The translations under genes were made by a program, and so were the position numbers. Below the pieces are notes generated by a model, which worked only from the letters and a program-made list of their open reading frames with translations, was not told where the DNA came from and did no database searches. This document shows positions 22,643 through 30,804 of a DNA stretch of 34,655 bases, in pieces; position 1 is the stretch's first letter; every line of letters begins with the position of its first letter. The stretch lies in NCBI GenBank assembly GCA_027459705.1, contig DAIDHM010000238.1, positions 1-34,655 on the forward strand, given 5' to 3'. This stretch comes from Ktedonobacteria bacterium (GTDB lineage Bacteria; Chloroflexota; Ktedonobacteria; Ktedonobacterales; JACDGC01).

Positions 22643-25228
22643 ATGGCATTGATTGCCGGTCGCAATGGAAATGGGGAGGAACAGGAAGTTATGCATGAAT
22701 ATGCACTTGTCCCGTTGAAAAACGTTGTCGTCTTTCCTAAGATTCGAGTCAACCTCACGATCACACGTCCACGGTCCGTACGCGCCGTCTTAGACGCAGA
22801 CAAAAGTAGCCGCGTCCTGGTCGTCGTGACGCAACGCCATCCTGACTCGGAGGATCCGCGGCCTGATGAGCTCAATGAGGTCGCGATGCTCGTAGACATC
22901 TTGTCGGTTCATCCTCAGAATGACGGCAGTGTCGTGGTGCTGGTGGAGGGCAATAAGCGCGTCCATATTGAAGGATGGTTGGGGCAGGATCCTTATCCCC
23001 GGGTCGCGGTGACTCGCATCATTGAGCCGACACCCACCAGCAAATCAGCGGAATCTCTCGTGCGCCATGCCCATGAACTGTTTGAGCATTTCATCCCGTA
23101 TAACCACAAGTTTACCCCCGATGATATCTCCCAGATCCAGGTCATTCACTCCTGTTCTCGCCTGGCGGATTCGCTGGCCGCGCATATCGTCTCGGATAGC
23201 CACCGTCAGCAAGAGTTGCTCGAAACAATAGATCCCGAGGTACGTCTCGAGATGGTCTGTGTCATTCTTGGCAATGAGATCGAAGTACAGGAACTTGACC
23301 AACGTATCAGGCAGCGCGTCCGCGACCAGGTCGATCGCAACCAACAAGAATATTACCTGAAAGAACAAATCCGCGCTATCATGAAAGAACTGGGAAATGA
23401 CTCCGCCACCGAAATTATGGAGATGCGCGAGCGGATCCGGACGTTGGGTATGCCAGAGACCATCATGTTCAAGGTACTCAAAGAGCTTGACAAACTCGAA
23501 CGCCTCCCGGCGACTTCCGCCGAGATCAACGTGTTGCGCAATTATATCGACATGATGATGGCGCTCCCCTGGCAAGAGCGCACACAGGATCAGTTAGATC
23601 TCAAAGCTGCTAAGAAGTTGCTCGATGTCGAACATTATGGGTTAGCCACCATTAAAGATCGCGTTCTGGATTTTCTGGCCGTCCGTCAATTGCGTAGCAG
23701 GCGCGCCCAGCACCTCGCGCGCGAGGAAGGGACGCAGGATGACCAATATGCGGCCAATCAGGCGGCCAACCGCGGACCAATCCTTTGCTTCATTGGGCCG
23801 CCCGGAGTCGGCAAAACTTCCCTTGGCGCGTCAATCGCGCGCGCGATGGGCCGCAAATTTATTCGTATCTCGCTCGGCGGTGTCCACGATGAAGCCGAAA
23901 TTCGCGGTCACCGTCGGACGTATATCGGCGCGTTACCGGGACGCATCATCCAAGCCATGCGGTCGGTAGGGGTAAAAAACCCCGTCTTCTTGCTTGACGA
24001 AGTAGATAAGCTGGCATCGGATTATCGCGGTGATCCGGCGGCGGCACTCCTGGAAGTGCTGGATCCCGAGCAGAATAACACCTTCACCGACCACTATCTC
24101 GAGGCTCCGTTCGACCTTTCCGAAGTCTTCTTCATCTGTACTGCCAATGCGCGTTATCAGATCCCCCGAGCGCTGGCTGACCGTATGGAGATTGTGGAGA
24201 TCGCGGGCTATACGCTTGAGGAGAAGGCCGCGATTGGTCGACGCCACCTCTGGCCGAAAGTCCTCAAAGAAGCCGGGTATGAGACTGACCAGATCACGCT
24301 CACGGACCGGGCATTGCGCTACATCATCGAGTCATACACGCATGAAGCCGGAGTCCGCTCCTTAGAGCGCCAGCTCGCCGCTATTTGCCTCAAAATCGCG
24401 CGCTCTGTCTATCTCAATCCCGGCCTCCACAAACGCATTACTCCCCACCAGGTCGAAGAGTATCTGGGAGTTCCGCGGTTTTTGGGAGAACGCGCGCTTG
24501 AGCAAGATCAAGTCGGCGTGGCGACCGGGATGGCTTGGACGGAGTCTGGCGGAACGCTGTTGCGCGTCGAAGTGGCCGTCATGGTCGGTCGTGGGTCGAT
24601 CCGTTTGACTGGGCAACAGGGCGATGTGATGCAGGAGTCGGCGCATACCGCGCATTCGTATATTCGCACACGGGCCGAAGCCCTGGGTATTCCGACGAAT
24701 TTCGCCGATCAATATGATATGCACATTCACTTGCCTGAAGGCGCGATCCCCAAAGATGGTCCTTCCGCTGGCATTACCATTGCAGCCGCGATGATCTCGG
24801 CCTTGACCGGGCGACCAATCCGCGCGGATACTGCGATGACCGGTGAAATCACTCTACGTGGCAATGTCTTCCCAATCGGCGGCCTCAAAGAGAAGGTATT
24901 GGCGGCGCACCATGTTGGCATTCGCCGCATCATCCTGCCAGCGGATAACCGCAAAGACGTCACAGAGATCCCTGAACCGATCCGCCGCGCGATGCAATTC
25001 ATCTATGTGCGACGGATGGAAGAGGTCGAAGCGGCCATTCTGCGCGATCCGGTCGAGGATGCTGATGGGCACTCCATTCACCTCATCGCCCAGGGGGGCG
25101 ATCGTGATGACGATCAGCAGATCCCACGGAGCGATGACCGCGCCGATGGGGAGGATCAACGGAATCGCAATCAAACGCCACCGCGACCACCCGAACCACC
25201 CAACTTGCCCGAATCACCCACTGCGTGA
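22643..25228 (+). CDS. lon: ATP-dependent protease Lon (copy 2)
   Basis: 861 residues from ATG 22643 (GGAGG upstream); Met at 22691 (MHEYALVPLKN), also with a good site, is a rival start. LonA architecture: LAN domain from ALVPLKNVVVFP, coiled coil, Walker A GPPGVGKT (385-392), FLLDEVDK Walker B, and protease domain with Ser708 in PKDGPSAG and Lys751 (43 residues apart). The C-terminal 50 residues form an acidic then Pro-rich tail (RDDDQQIPRSDDRADGEDQ; PPRPPEPPNLPESP) absent from copy 1. It differs strongly from copy 1 in N-terminus and tail, so the two are old paralogues. It follows clpX by 204 bp, after hairpins, and so may have its own promoter. Confidence 0.96.
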   Translation: MALIAGRNGNGEEQEVMHEYALVPLKNVVVFPKIRVNLTITRPRSVRAVLDADKSSRVLVVVTQRHPDSEDPRPDELNEVAMLVDILSVHPQNDGSVVVLVEGNKRVHIEGWLGQDPYPRVAVTRIIEPTPTSKSAESLVRHAHELFEHFIPYNHKFTPDDISQIQVIHSCSRLADSLAAHIVSDSHRQQELLETIDPEVRLEMVCVILGNEIEVQELDQRIRQRVRDQVDRNQQEYYLKEQIRAIMKELGNDSATEIMEMRERIRTLGMPETIMFKVLKELDKLERLPATSAEINVLRNYIDMMMALPWQERTQDQLDLKAAKKLLDVEHYGLATIKDRVLDFLAVRQLRSRRAQHLAREEGTQDDQYAANQAANRGPILCFIGPPGVGKTSLGASIARAMGRKFIRISLGGVHDEAEIRGHRRTYIGALPGRIIQAMRSVGVKNPVFLLDEVDKLASDYRGDPAAALLEVLDPEQNNTFTDHYLEAPFDLSEVFFICTANARYQIPRALADRMEIVEIAGYTLEEKAAIGRRHLWPKVLKEAGYETDQITLTDRALRYIIESYTHEAGVRSLERQLAAICLKIARSVYLNPGLHKRITPHQVEEYLGVPRFLGERALEQDQVGVATGMAWTESGGTLLRVEVAVMVGRGSIRLTGQQGDVMQESAHTAHSYIRTRAEALGIPTNFADQYDMHIHLPEGAIPKDGPSAGITIAAAMISALTGRPIRADTAMTGEITLRGNVFPIGGLKEKVLAAHHVGIRRIILPADNRKDVTEIPEPIRRAMQFIYVRRMEEVEAAILRDPVEDADGHSIHLIAQGGDRDDDQQIPRSDDRADGEDQRNRNQTPPRPPEPPNLPESPTA

Positions 25229-25254
25229 CCGCCCCAACAGGCGGGCAAACATTA

Positions 25255-25289
25255 AGACCACCATGCCGAGCGTATCGTCATGGTGGTCT
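25255..25289. terminator. Convergent hairpin between lon-2 and the ABM gene
   Basis: Arms AGACCACCAT (25255-25264) and ATGGTGGTCT (25280-25289) with a 15-nt loop. It lies between the ends of two convergent genes; the plus side continues CTACTATTCT. A smaller CCGCC/GGCGG pair precedes it. Confidence 0.6.
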
Positions 25290-25312
25290 CTACTATTCTG
25301 CTCACCTACCGC

Positions 25313-25603
25313 TCAGTCGAAGTGATAGTGTCGAACGCGCGGTTGTCCGGCAAAGAGGCCAGTGATATGCTGGCGATAGGTCGGAAATAGCGGGCCATTG
25401 CGGAACGTCTGGAGATGGTCTTCGATCGTGCGCCAGCGAACCAAGAGGACGAATTCCTCAGCATTCTCCACTGACCGTGACCATTGCGCATCCAGACACC
25501 CTTCAGCACTACGAATGACCTCGATGCCACGGGCGATCCCGGCGGCGAACTCCGCGCCTTTGCCCTCCAGCGCGGTGAATTCAGCAACCTCAAGTACAGC
25601 CAT
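25313..25603 (-). CDS. Antibiotic biosynthesis monooxygenase (ABM)-domain protein
   Basis: 96-residue single ABM/dimeric alpha-beta barrel domain: VLEVAEFTALEGKGAEFAAG, then a long helix, then EFVLLVRWRTIEDHLQTFRNGPLF, the conserved W-x-s-x-e-a-h-x-x-f pattern. Family members act as small cofactor-free oxygenases, haem-degrading enzymes or have unknown roles; no haem-ligand pattern is obvious here. It lies 63 bp downstream of the metallophosphoesterase gene on the same strand and may be co-transcribed with it. Confidence 0.8.
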   Translation of the reverse strand: MAVLEVAEFTALEGKGAEFAAGIARGIEVIRSAEGCLDAQWSRSVENAEEFVLLVRWRTIEDHLQTFRNGPLFPTYRQHITGLFAGQPRVRHYHFD

Positions 25604-25666
25604 CAGAATGTTCTTCCTTTCGTGTTTTGCGCGGTCGAATCGCGCGAGATCTGGTTGTGTGACGCT

Positions 25667-27004
25667 TCAGTGAGGCGCAATAATCGACGCTTCATCCGGA
25701 ACAAGACTAAAAGAATGGTCTTCCCAGGCGATCAATTCACCGACGGTCGCTGCGCCGGGATCCGCGCGGAGCCATGCTGCTGTGAAGCGCGTGCCATTGC
25801 GAGGGGCGCGGCCAGATTGGCGTCCCTCGCGAAACCAGGCAGCGAGGTCCGCGTACCATTCCGCCGCAGTGGGGACGACTGACCGATGCATCCATGTACC
25901 AGTATTTAGCAGGACGCCCCCGGTCGGCAAACTGCGCCTCCCTTCATTATGGGTATGCCCGACAATCACCAGATGGGGCGTATCTTCTGATTTGCTGGCC
26001 GGGTGGGGCATCACTGGCAGATCCGCCCCTTGTGGACGGGGTTGGGTGCCGGTGACGATCGCCGCTAGCGCCTCTGGCGCGGGCATTGCCAGGGCGCTGC
26101 GCAATCCGGCGATCTCCGCGAGCCAGGCATCATCTTCTTGTGCCCCGACGGCCTGAGTGACGCCGGCGACGGCGCGCAACGCTGTGTCAAACAGCGCTAA
26201 TGGCTCCTCGTTCGCTGGGAAGGTTGGGGTAGCAGTTGCAGGAGCGATCAGATCAAGCATATGCCGTACCCAGCCGATCGCTAATGCTGGGGCCAGCAGA
26301 CTGACCAGCGCGATCTGGCGCGTAGCACCGAGATCCGGCACCATCCGATCGAGGTAAGGGAAGCGTTCGCGCAGTGGCAAGAAGACATGGGTCATATATC
26401 GGGAGCCAAAGGGCAGTAAAGCTGGGCCGATGGCCTGGCCGCGGGGATCGCTCATCTCAAGCTCGGATGGGTATGCGGGCGGTGCTGATTGTTCCCAGAT
26501 GGTGGGAATAGTATTCCAGGGATCATACTGACAGCCATGCTCCACCACCACATCTGGACGTGGTGAATACGCCCGCGCCAGGCAGACGCGCACTGTGCCA
26601 GGGTTCGCGCGTATCGCCGAGCGGAGCCGAGAGCGGATCGATGGATAGATCAGTTCCAGATCATGATTGCCAATCAAAAAGGTCAAACGCCGCCCCGGCA
26701 CCTCCAGGAAGCGTCGTAGCGCGGCAAACCACGGCTCATGCGCGGCGGCGATCCCCGTCCACTTCGCATGCGCCATCGTGACATCAGTTGTAAGCTGGGC
26801 ATCGAGGTGCGGACGAGTGAGTAAGAAATCAAAAGTATCGCCATTACAGATCAATTCCACCTGGTCCGCTGCCAGTGCACCGCCAGGACGCGTCGCATCC
26901 AGCAGTTCTTCGAATGCCGATTGTTGCGCCGGCCCCCACAGTTCCAGGTCAACCTGCCCATTAACTAAATGCAGATCGCTGATGACCAGGATATTCGCAA
27001 CCAT
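25667..27004 (-). CDS. Calcineurin-like metallophosphoesterase
   Basis: 445 residues; hydrolyses a phosphoester with two metal ions. Motifs in order: D10-x-H12 (VISDLHL), G55-D56 (ICNGDTFDF), GNHD (112-115), a metal-binding His in VVVEHGCQYDPWN and GHTH (IVGHTHNEG) towards the C-terminus. A long insert of about 150 residues between the last two contains a hydrophobic stretch (IALVSLLAPALAIGWV) that could lie on or in the membrane. The pattern resembles UDP-2,3-diacylglucosamine hydrolase-like and YbbF-type enzymes, but the insert and size differ, so the substrate is unknown. GGGGGAG precedes ATG 27004. Confidence 0.85.
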   Translation of the reverse strand: MVANILVISDLHLVNGQVDLELWGPAQQSAFEELLDATRPGGALAADQVELICNGDTFDFLLTRPHLDAQLTTDVTMAHAKWTGIAAAHEPWFAALRRFLEVPGRRLTFLIGNHDLELIYPSIRSRLRSAIRANPGTVRVCLARAYSPRPDVVVEHGCQYDPWNTIPTIWEQSAPPAYPSELEMSDPRGQAIGPALLPFGSRYMTHVFLPLRERFPYLDRMVPDLGATRQIALVSLLAPALAIGWVRHMLDLIAPATATPTFPANEEPLALFDTALRAVAGVTQAVGAQEDDAWLAEIAGLRSALAMPAPEALAAIVTGTQPRPQGADLPVMPHPASKSEDTPHLVIVGHTHNEGRRSLPTGGVLLNTGTWMHRSVVPTAAEWYADLAAWFREGRQSGRAPRNGTRFTAAWLRADPGAATVGELIAWEDHSFSLVPDEASIIAPH

Positions 27005-27328
27005 CTCTCCCCCTCAGGCGCATCCCAATCGCTCGTCATCGACGCCCTCCAGGGGCGCATTGCCGCTGACATCATATGCCCTGGCGACGAAGATCGCCAG
27101 TCTGCGAGATGCTCGATGGATAGCCGTCATTTTGCGCGGTATTACCATCAATTGTTCTGAGTTTTCCCACGCGCCAGCCTGAATATTCGAATTTGCGCAG
27201 ATCACCAGCGAAACCACTTGACAGAACTCCATATATGATCGCATTATAGCGCAATATCCTGTTCGCCAGTTACACTGCTTCCGACAATTATTGTGGGCAG
27301 GATAATTGTTACGAAAGGAGCTTTCTCT
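27005..27328. other. Divergent intergenic region before the mctP operon
   Basis: No gene seen. It holds TTGACA at 27218-27223 with only weak -10 matches (CATTAT at 27242-27247, 18-nt spacer) on the plus strand, and a perfect inverted repeat ACAATTAT (27284-27291)-N10-ATAATTGT (27302-27309) that ends next to the ribosome site of the DUF3311 gene. Confidence 0.5.
27284..27309 (+). promoter_or_regulatory. Inverted repeat in the leader of the DUF3311-mctP operon
   Basis: ACAATTAT, 10-nt spacer, ATAATTGT. Perfect 8-bp arms ending 6 nt before the AAAGGAG ribosome site. It could be a repressor operator or an RNA hairpin that influences translation of the transporter genes. Confidence 0.45.
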
Positions 27329-27556
27329 ATGGCTACACAACCAACAGGCGGGCGCGCGCGCCAACTCTGGCTGTTATTGCTGGTTCCTGCTGTCATCGTC
27401 CCCCTTATCGTTCCCATCTACAACTCAGTGAATCCAGAGCTTGCGGGCATTCCATTTTTCTACTGGTTCCAATTTCTCTGGATCATCGTCAGTTCCGTGC
27501 TGATCGGTATTGTGTACTTCGCGGTGCGCGATCGCCAGACGCCCACGAGTAAGTAA
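27329..27556 (+). CDS. DUF3311 small membrane protein (MctP partner)
   Basis: 75 residues from ATG 27329 (AAAGGAG upstream). Two transmembrane helices are clear: QLWLLLLVPAVIVPLIVPIY and FFYWFQFLWIIVSSVLIGIV, joined by NSVNPELAGIP, the DUF3311 pattern. Proteins of this family are regularly encoded directly before sodium/solute symporters of the MctP type and are presumed to be small accessory subunits. The symporter gene starts 131 bp downstream. Confidence 0.85.
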   Translation: MATQPTGGRARQLWLLLLVPAVIVPLIVPIYNSVNPELAGIPFFYWFQFLWIIVSSVLIGIVYFAVRDRQTPTSK

Positions 27557-27687
27557 CTCGCTAGCGGCCAAGATGCTTCCTGTTCTCAGGAATAGGTTTG
27601 TGTGGGGCACCGCAGTGTTCCGCGAACCTCGCGCCGCCTGAGGCTGTCGGCATTATAAATGTCCTCGATTGATGAGGAGGAGTTGTC

Positions 27688-29310
27688 ATGATCAATTGGA
27701 CCACGCTTGGCATCTTCATCGCCCTCTTCCTACTTGTCACCGTCATCGGATTCGTCGCATCACGTTGGCGGCGGGGCGACATGCAGGAACTGAATGAGTG
27801 GGGCCTTGGGGGTCGCCGCTTCGGCACCACGATTACCTGGTTTCTGCTGGGTGGCGATCTCTATACCGCCTACACGTTCATCGCCGTGCCAGCCGCTGTT
27901 TTCGCAGCTGGCGCGTATGGGTTCTTCGCCGTCCCTTATACCATCATCGTTTATCCGCTAGTCTTCGTCGTCATGCCACGCCTGTGGGCGGTCTCCAAGA
28001 AGCATGGCTATATCACCACCGCGGATTTCGTGAAGGGGCGCTTCGATAGCCGCTGGCTGGCCCTCGCGGTCTCGGCTACGGGCATCCTGGCAACCATGCC
28101 GTATATCGCGTTACAACTCGTTGGTATGCAGACCATCATCGGTGCACTGGGCATCACAGGCACCACCACGCTCACCAAAGACCTGCCATTGATCATCGCC
28201 TTCATTATTCTGGCAGTGTATACCTATAGCAGCGGCCTGCGCGCCCCCGCGCTGATTGCCCTGGTCAAGGATCTGCTGATTTACATCGCGGTCATCGCGA
28301 TTATCATCGTCGTCCCCTTGAACCTGGGTGGTTTTGGCGCGATGTTCAAAGCGGTGCCAGCGGCAAAACTCACCCTCTCAGCCCCGCTGGTCAACCAGTA
28401 TTGGACGCTCGCGCTTGGTTCTGCCCTGGCACTCTTCCTCTATCCCCACTCGATCACGGGCGTGCTCAGCTCCAAGAGCGGCAATGTCGTCAAACGTAAT
28501 GCCGCGCTGTTGCCAGCCTATTCGATGGTACTGGCGCTTCTGGCGCTGATCGGTTTCATGGCCATTGCTGATAAGATTGCCCCAACCAAAACGGTCGTCA
28601 ATGGCTTCCATGTCATGACGGCCAACGACGTTGTCCCAGCCTTGATCATGAAGAATTTCGACCCCTGGTTCGTCGGGGTTGCCTTCGCGGCTATCGCGAT
28701 CGGCGCGCTGGTTCCGGCGGCGGTTATGTCGATTGCGGCCTCGAATACCTTCACGCGCAACATTTACAAAGAATTCTTCCGCCCCAATGCGTCGAACCGC
28801 GAAGAATCTGAAGTCGCCAAGGTCGTCTCCCTCTTCGTCAAAGCCGGCGCGCTGGCCTTCATTTTCTTCGTCCCGGTCCAGAACGCCCTGGACTTCCAGT
28901 TGTTGGGCGGCATCTGGGTCTTACAGACTCTACCACCAGTGATCCTGGGGCTCTATACGCGGTGGTTCCACCGCTGGGGTCTGCTGATCGGCTGGGCCGC
29001 TGGTATGGTCGGAAGTAGCTACCTCGTCTCTTACGCGACGAATGCCGCAAACTCGAAGGGGTTGATTAACGCGCTGACCATCACGCACAGCCAATTTAGT
29101 ATGATCGATCCCGCGGTGCCGTTCAAGGCCTACATCGGTGTGGTCGGCCTGTTGCTGAATCTGGTCGTCACGGTGGTGTTCTCGTTGATCTTCAATGCCT
29201 TGCGCGTCTCGAATGGCAAAGACGCAACGGTCACAGCGGATTATGCGGATACTGGCGAAGAGTCGGCAGTAGCGATCTCTAGCACTCTGGTGCAGCCCGC
29301 TGAGGAGTAG
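27688..29310 (+). CDS. mctP: Sodium:solute symporter, MctP-like monocarboxylate permease
   Basis: 540 residues with about 13 transmembrane helices, the usual size of the SSF family. The N-terminus (FIALFLLVTVIGFVASRWRRGD, then ELNEWGLGGRRFGTTITWFLLGGDLYTAYTF) and the HGYITTADFVKGRFDSRWLAL segment match the MctP branch, which takes up lactate, pyruvate, acetate and similar acids with Na+ or H+. GAGGAGG precedes ATG 27688. With the DUF3311 gene it forms a two-gene uptake operon ended by a hairpin. The exact acid transported is not visible. Confidence 0.88.
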   Translation: MINWTTLGIFIALFLLVTVIGFVASRWRRGDMQELNEWGLGGRRFGTTITWFLLGGDLYTAYTFIAVPAAVFAAGAYGFFAVPYTIIVYPLVFVVMPRLWAVSKKHGYITTADFVKGRFDSRWLALAVSATGILATMPYIALQLVGMQTIIGALGITGTTTLTKDLPLIIAFIILAVYTYSSGLRAPALIALVKDLLIYIAVIAIIIVVPLNLGGFGAMFKAVPAAKLTLSAPLVNQYWTLALGSALALFLYPHSITGVLSSKSGNVVKRNAALLPAYSMVLALLALIGFMAIADKIAPTKTVVNGFHVMTANDVVPALIMKNFDPWFVGVAFAAIAIGALVPAAVMSIAASNTFTRNIYKEFFRPNASNREESEVAKVVSLFVKAGALAFIFFVPVQNALDFQLLGGIWVLQTLPPVILGLYTRWFHRWGLLIGWAAGMVGSSYLVSYATNAANSKGLINALTITHSQFSMIDPAVPFKAYIGVVGLLLNLVVTVVFSLIFNALRVSNGKDATVTADYADTGEESAVAISSTLVQPAEE

Positions 29311-29337
29311 TCATCCTTCGGCGCGTCGTTGGGGAGG

Positions 29338-29358
29338 TGCCAGCCATTATGGCTGGCA
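29338..29358 (+). terminator. Terminator of the mctP operon
   Basis: TGCCAGCCAT (29338-29347), T, ATGGCTGGCA (29349-29358), 28 bp past the stop and followed by the pyrimidine-rich ACTCCCTGTTTCTTG. Confidence 0.65.
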
Positions 29359-29487
29359 ACTCCCTGTTTCTTGCTCGGAGAAGATTGTGGGTGAGGTTCT
29401 CTCCTGATAGTCATGCCACCTGGACTGTCATGCTCAACAATGTCCATTCCTGGGTGTGCCCGTGTCAGGAATTCGAGCTTTTCAAAC

Positions 29488-29518
29488 ATAAAAACCTCTT
29501 CCACCAGTGGGGAAGAGG
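29488..29518 (-). terminator. Rho-independent terminator of tRNA-Gly(CCC)
   Basis: On the minus strand CCTCTTCC, 8-nt loop and GGAAGAGG are followed by TTTTTAT (plus 29488-29494). It lies 8 nt past the tRNA 3' end, and is the only classical hairpin-plus-T-tract found in the window. Confidence 0.8.
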
Positions 29519-29525
29519 CTCTCAT

Positions 29526-29600
29526 TGGAGCGGGTAATGGGATTCGAACCCACGATCTCAACTTTGGGAAAGTTGCATGTTGCCCCTACACCATACCCGC
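29526..29600 (-). tRNA. tRNA-Gly (anticodon CCC)
   Basis: Acceptor arm GCGGGTA/TACCCGC, anticodon arm CAACT-TTCCCAA-AGTTG giving CCC (reads GGG), T-arm GTGGG-TTCGAAT-CCCAT, discriminator U and an encoded CCA (plus TGG 29526-29528). Confidence 0.95.
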
Positions 29601-29653
29601 AGATGCGCATCGACAGACCAGAGTGGATATCCCTCAACCGGGACAATGTTGCT

Positions 29654-29682
29654 CTATCAGGCCTTTTGTGGGTCACTGCCAA
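29654..29682 (-). promoter_or_regulatory. Promoter for tRNA-Gly(CCC)
   Basis: Minus strand TTGGCA (plus 29677-29682), 17-nt spacer, TGATAG (plus 29654-29659). A start near 29647 leaves a leader of about 47 nt before the tRNA. Confidence 0.4.
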
Positions 29683-29854
29683 TCGGGACCGGTTATCCCT
29701 TTGCCAGTGGAGAGTGACCGTGTTGGCGCCCTGATGAGAAGTTTTAGGGATGCTCTAGCCTGGACTTACTCCGAAATGATAACACGTCTTGCATCACGTG
29801 TCAAGCTCCACTTGACCAGAAACCAGGGCAAAAATTGGGACTATTACGAGCTTA

Positions 29855-30748
29855 TCAACTTCTCGCTCTGATCCCGGGTTTCTGCCCGTACGCAACAAAA
29901 TAGGGGATGAAACCACGGTGGGTGCGTAATTCAGTCTGGAACCGTAGGAACGTCGCATCAAACTCTTGTTCAGTGGTAATTTTGGTACCAATCAGCGGTT
30001 GTCGCAGCCCTTTAAAGATGGCATGCACATCCGTCCCACACCACCGACCGATACGTCCACCATGTTCTCCAACGGGAATATCTATGCGGTGACTACGAAC
30101 ACTTCTTAATTGAGCTTGTTGCAGAAAGTCACCTAAGTATCGCACAATCCCAACGTCGATGTTCCGCATCTTGGCCAGGGCACCCATCCAGGAAAACATC
30201 TGCTCAAGTGCCGGGGCACCAAAGCCGTAGCTCGGTTCACATAACTCGATCCACCCGTTCGGCTCCGCGACGCGCGCGAGCTCACGGGTCGCAGTGACCC
30301 ATTTATCGGTGGGAATACCCAGTACGAGCACGCGCTGGTGAATATAATCAAAAGAGTCGGCATGAAAGGGCAATCCTTCGAGCACATCGGCTTGTATGAA
30401 CGTGTAGTTCGCAACGACCTGCTCTTTGGAGGCGGATTGGGGTGCGATATCAATGCCAATAATATTGGCATTGGGGAATTGTGTCGCGACCTCTTTCGCC
30501 CACAGGCCAGTCCCACACCCTACGTCAAGAATACCCAGGGGATTTCTGACAGGCGCCAGGACATTGGCATGCAGCATGTAGCGAAACATATAATGCTGGA
30601 AATCCTGGCGGCTCACCTCTTCCGGATCTCGCGGTAATTCATACGCGGCAGCTGAGAGGACGTGCCCTTTCTGCACGAATTTGAAAGGATGGCGATCGGA
30701 AAAAGACTGGGTAGGGGTTGCCGATCGCGGTGTTTTTCTCCACCACAT
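29855..30748 (-). CDS. Class I SAM-dependent methyltransferase
   Basis: 297-residue cytoplasmic methyltransferase. Motif I ILDVGCGTG at 73-81, the acidic end of strand 2 at NIIGIDIAP (95-103), FIQADVLEGLPFHADSFDYIHQR (motifs II/III) and a post-motif ELARVAEPNGWIEL. The C-terminal third is helical, as in small-molecule methyltransferases (UbiE/Methyltransf_25 type). It lies 56 bp after the PaaK-like gene on the same strand, so one transcript probably makes both, suggesting methylation of a small acid handled by that enzyme (inference). The neighbouring DNA is more AT-rich than the housekeeping parts of the window. Confidence 0.85.
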   Translation of the reverse strand: MWWRKTPRSATPTQSFSDRHPFKFVQKGHVLSAAAYELPRDPEEVSRQDFQHYMFRYMLHANVLAPVRNPLGILDVGCGTGLWAKEVATQFPNANIIGIDIAPQSASKEQVVANYTFIQADVLEGLPFHADSFDYIHQRVLVLGIPTDKWVTATRELARVAEPNGWIELCEPSYGFGAPALEQMFSWMGALAKMRNIDVGIVRYLGDFLQQAQLRSVRSHRIDIPVGEHGGRIGRWCGTDVHAIFKGLRQPLIGTKITTEQEFDATFLRFQTELRTHRGFIPYFVAYGQKPGIRARS

Positions 30749-30804
30749 GACGCATGTCTCCTTTATTGTTGTGCTGATGCTGTTGCTTGAATGGTGCCAG
30801 CCCC

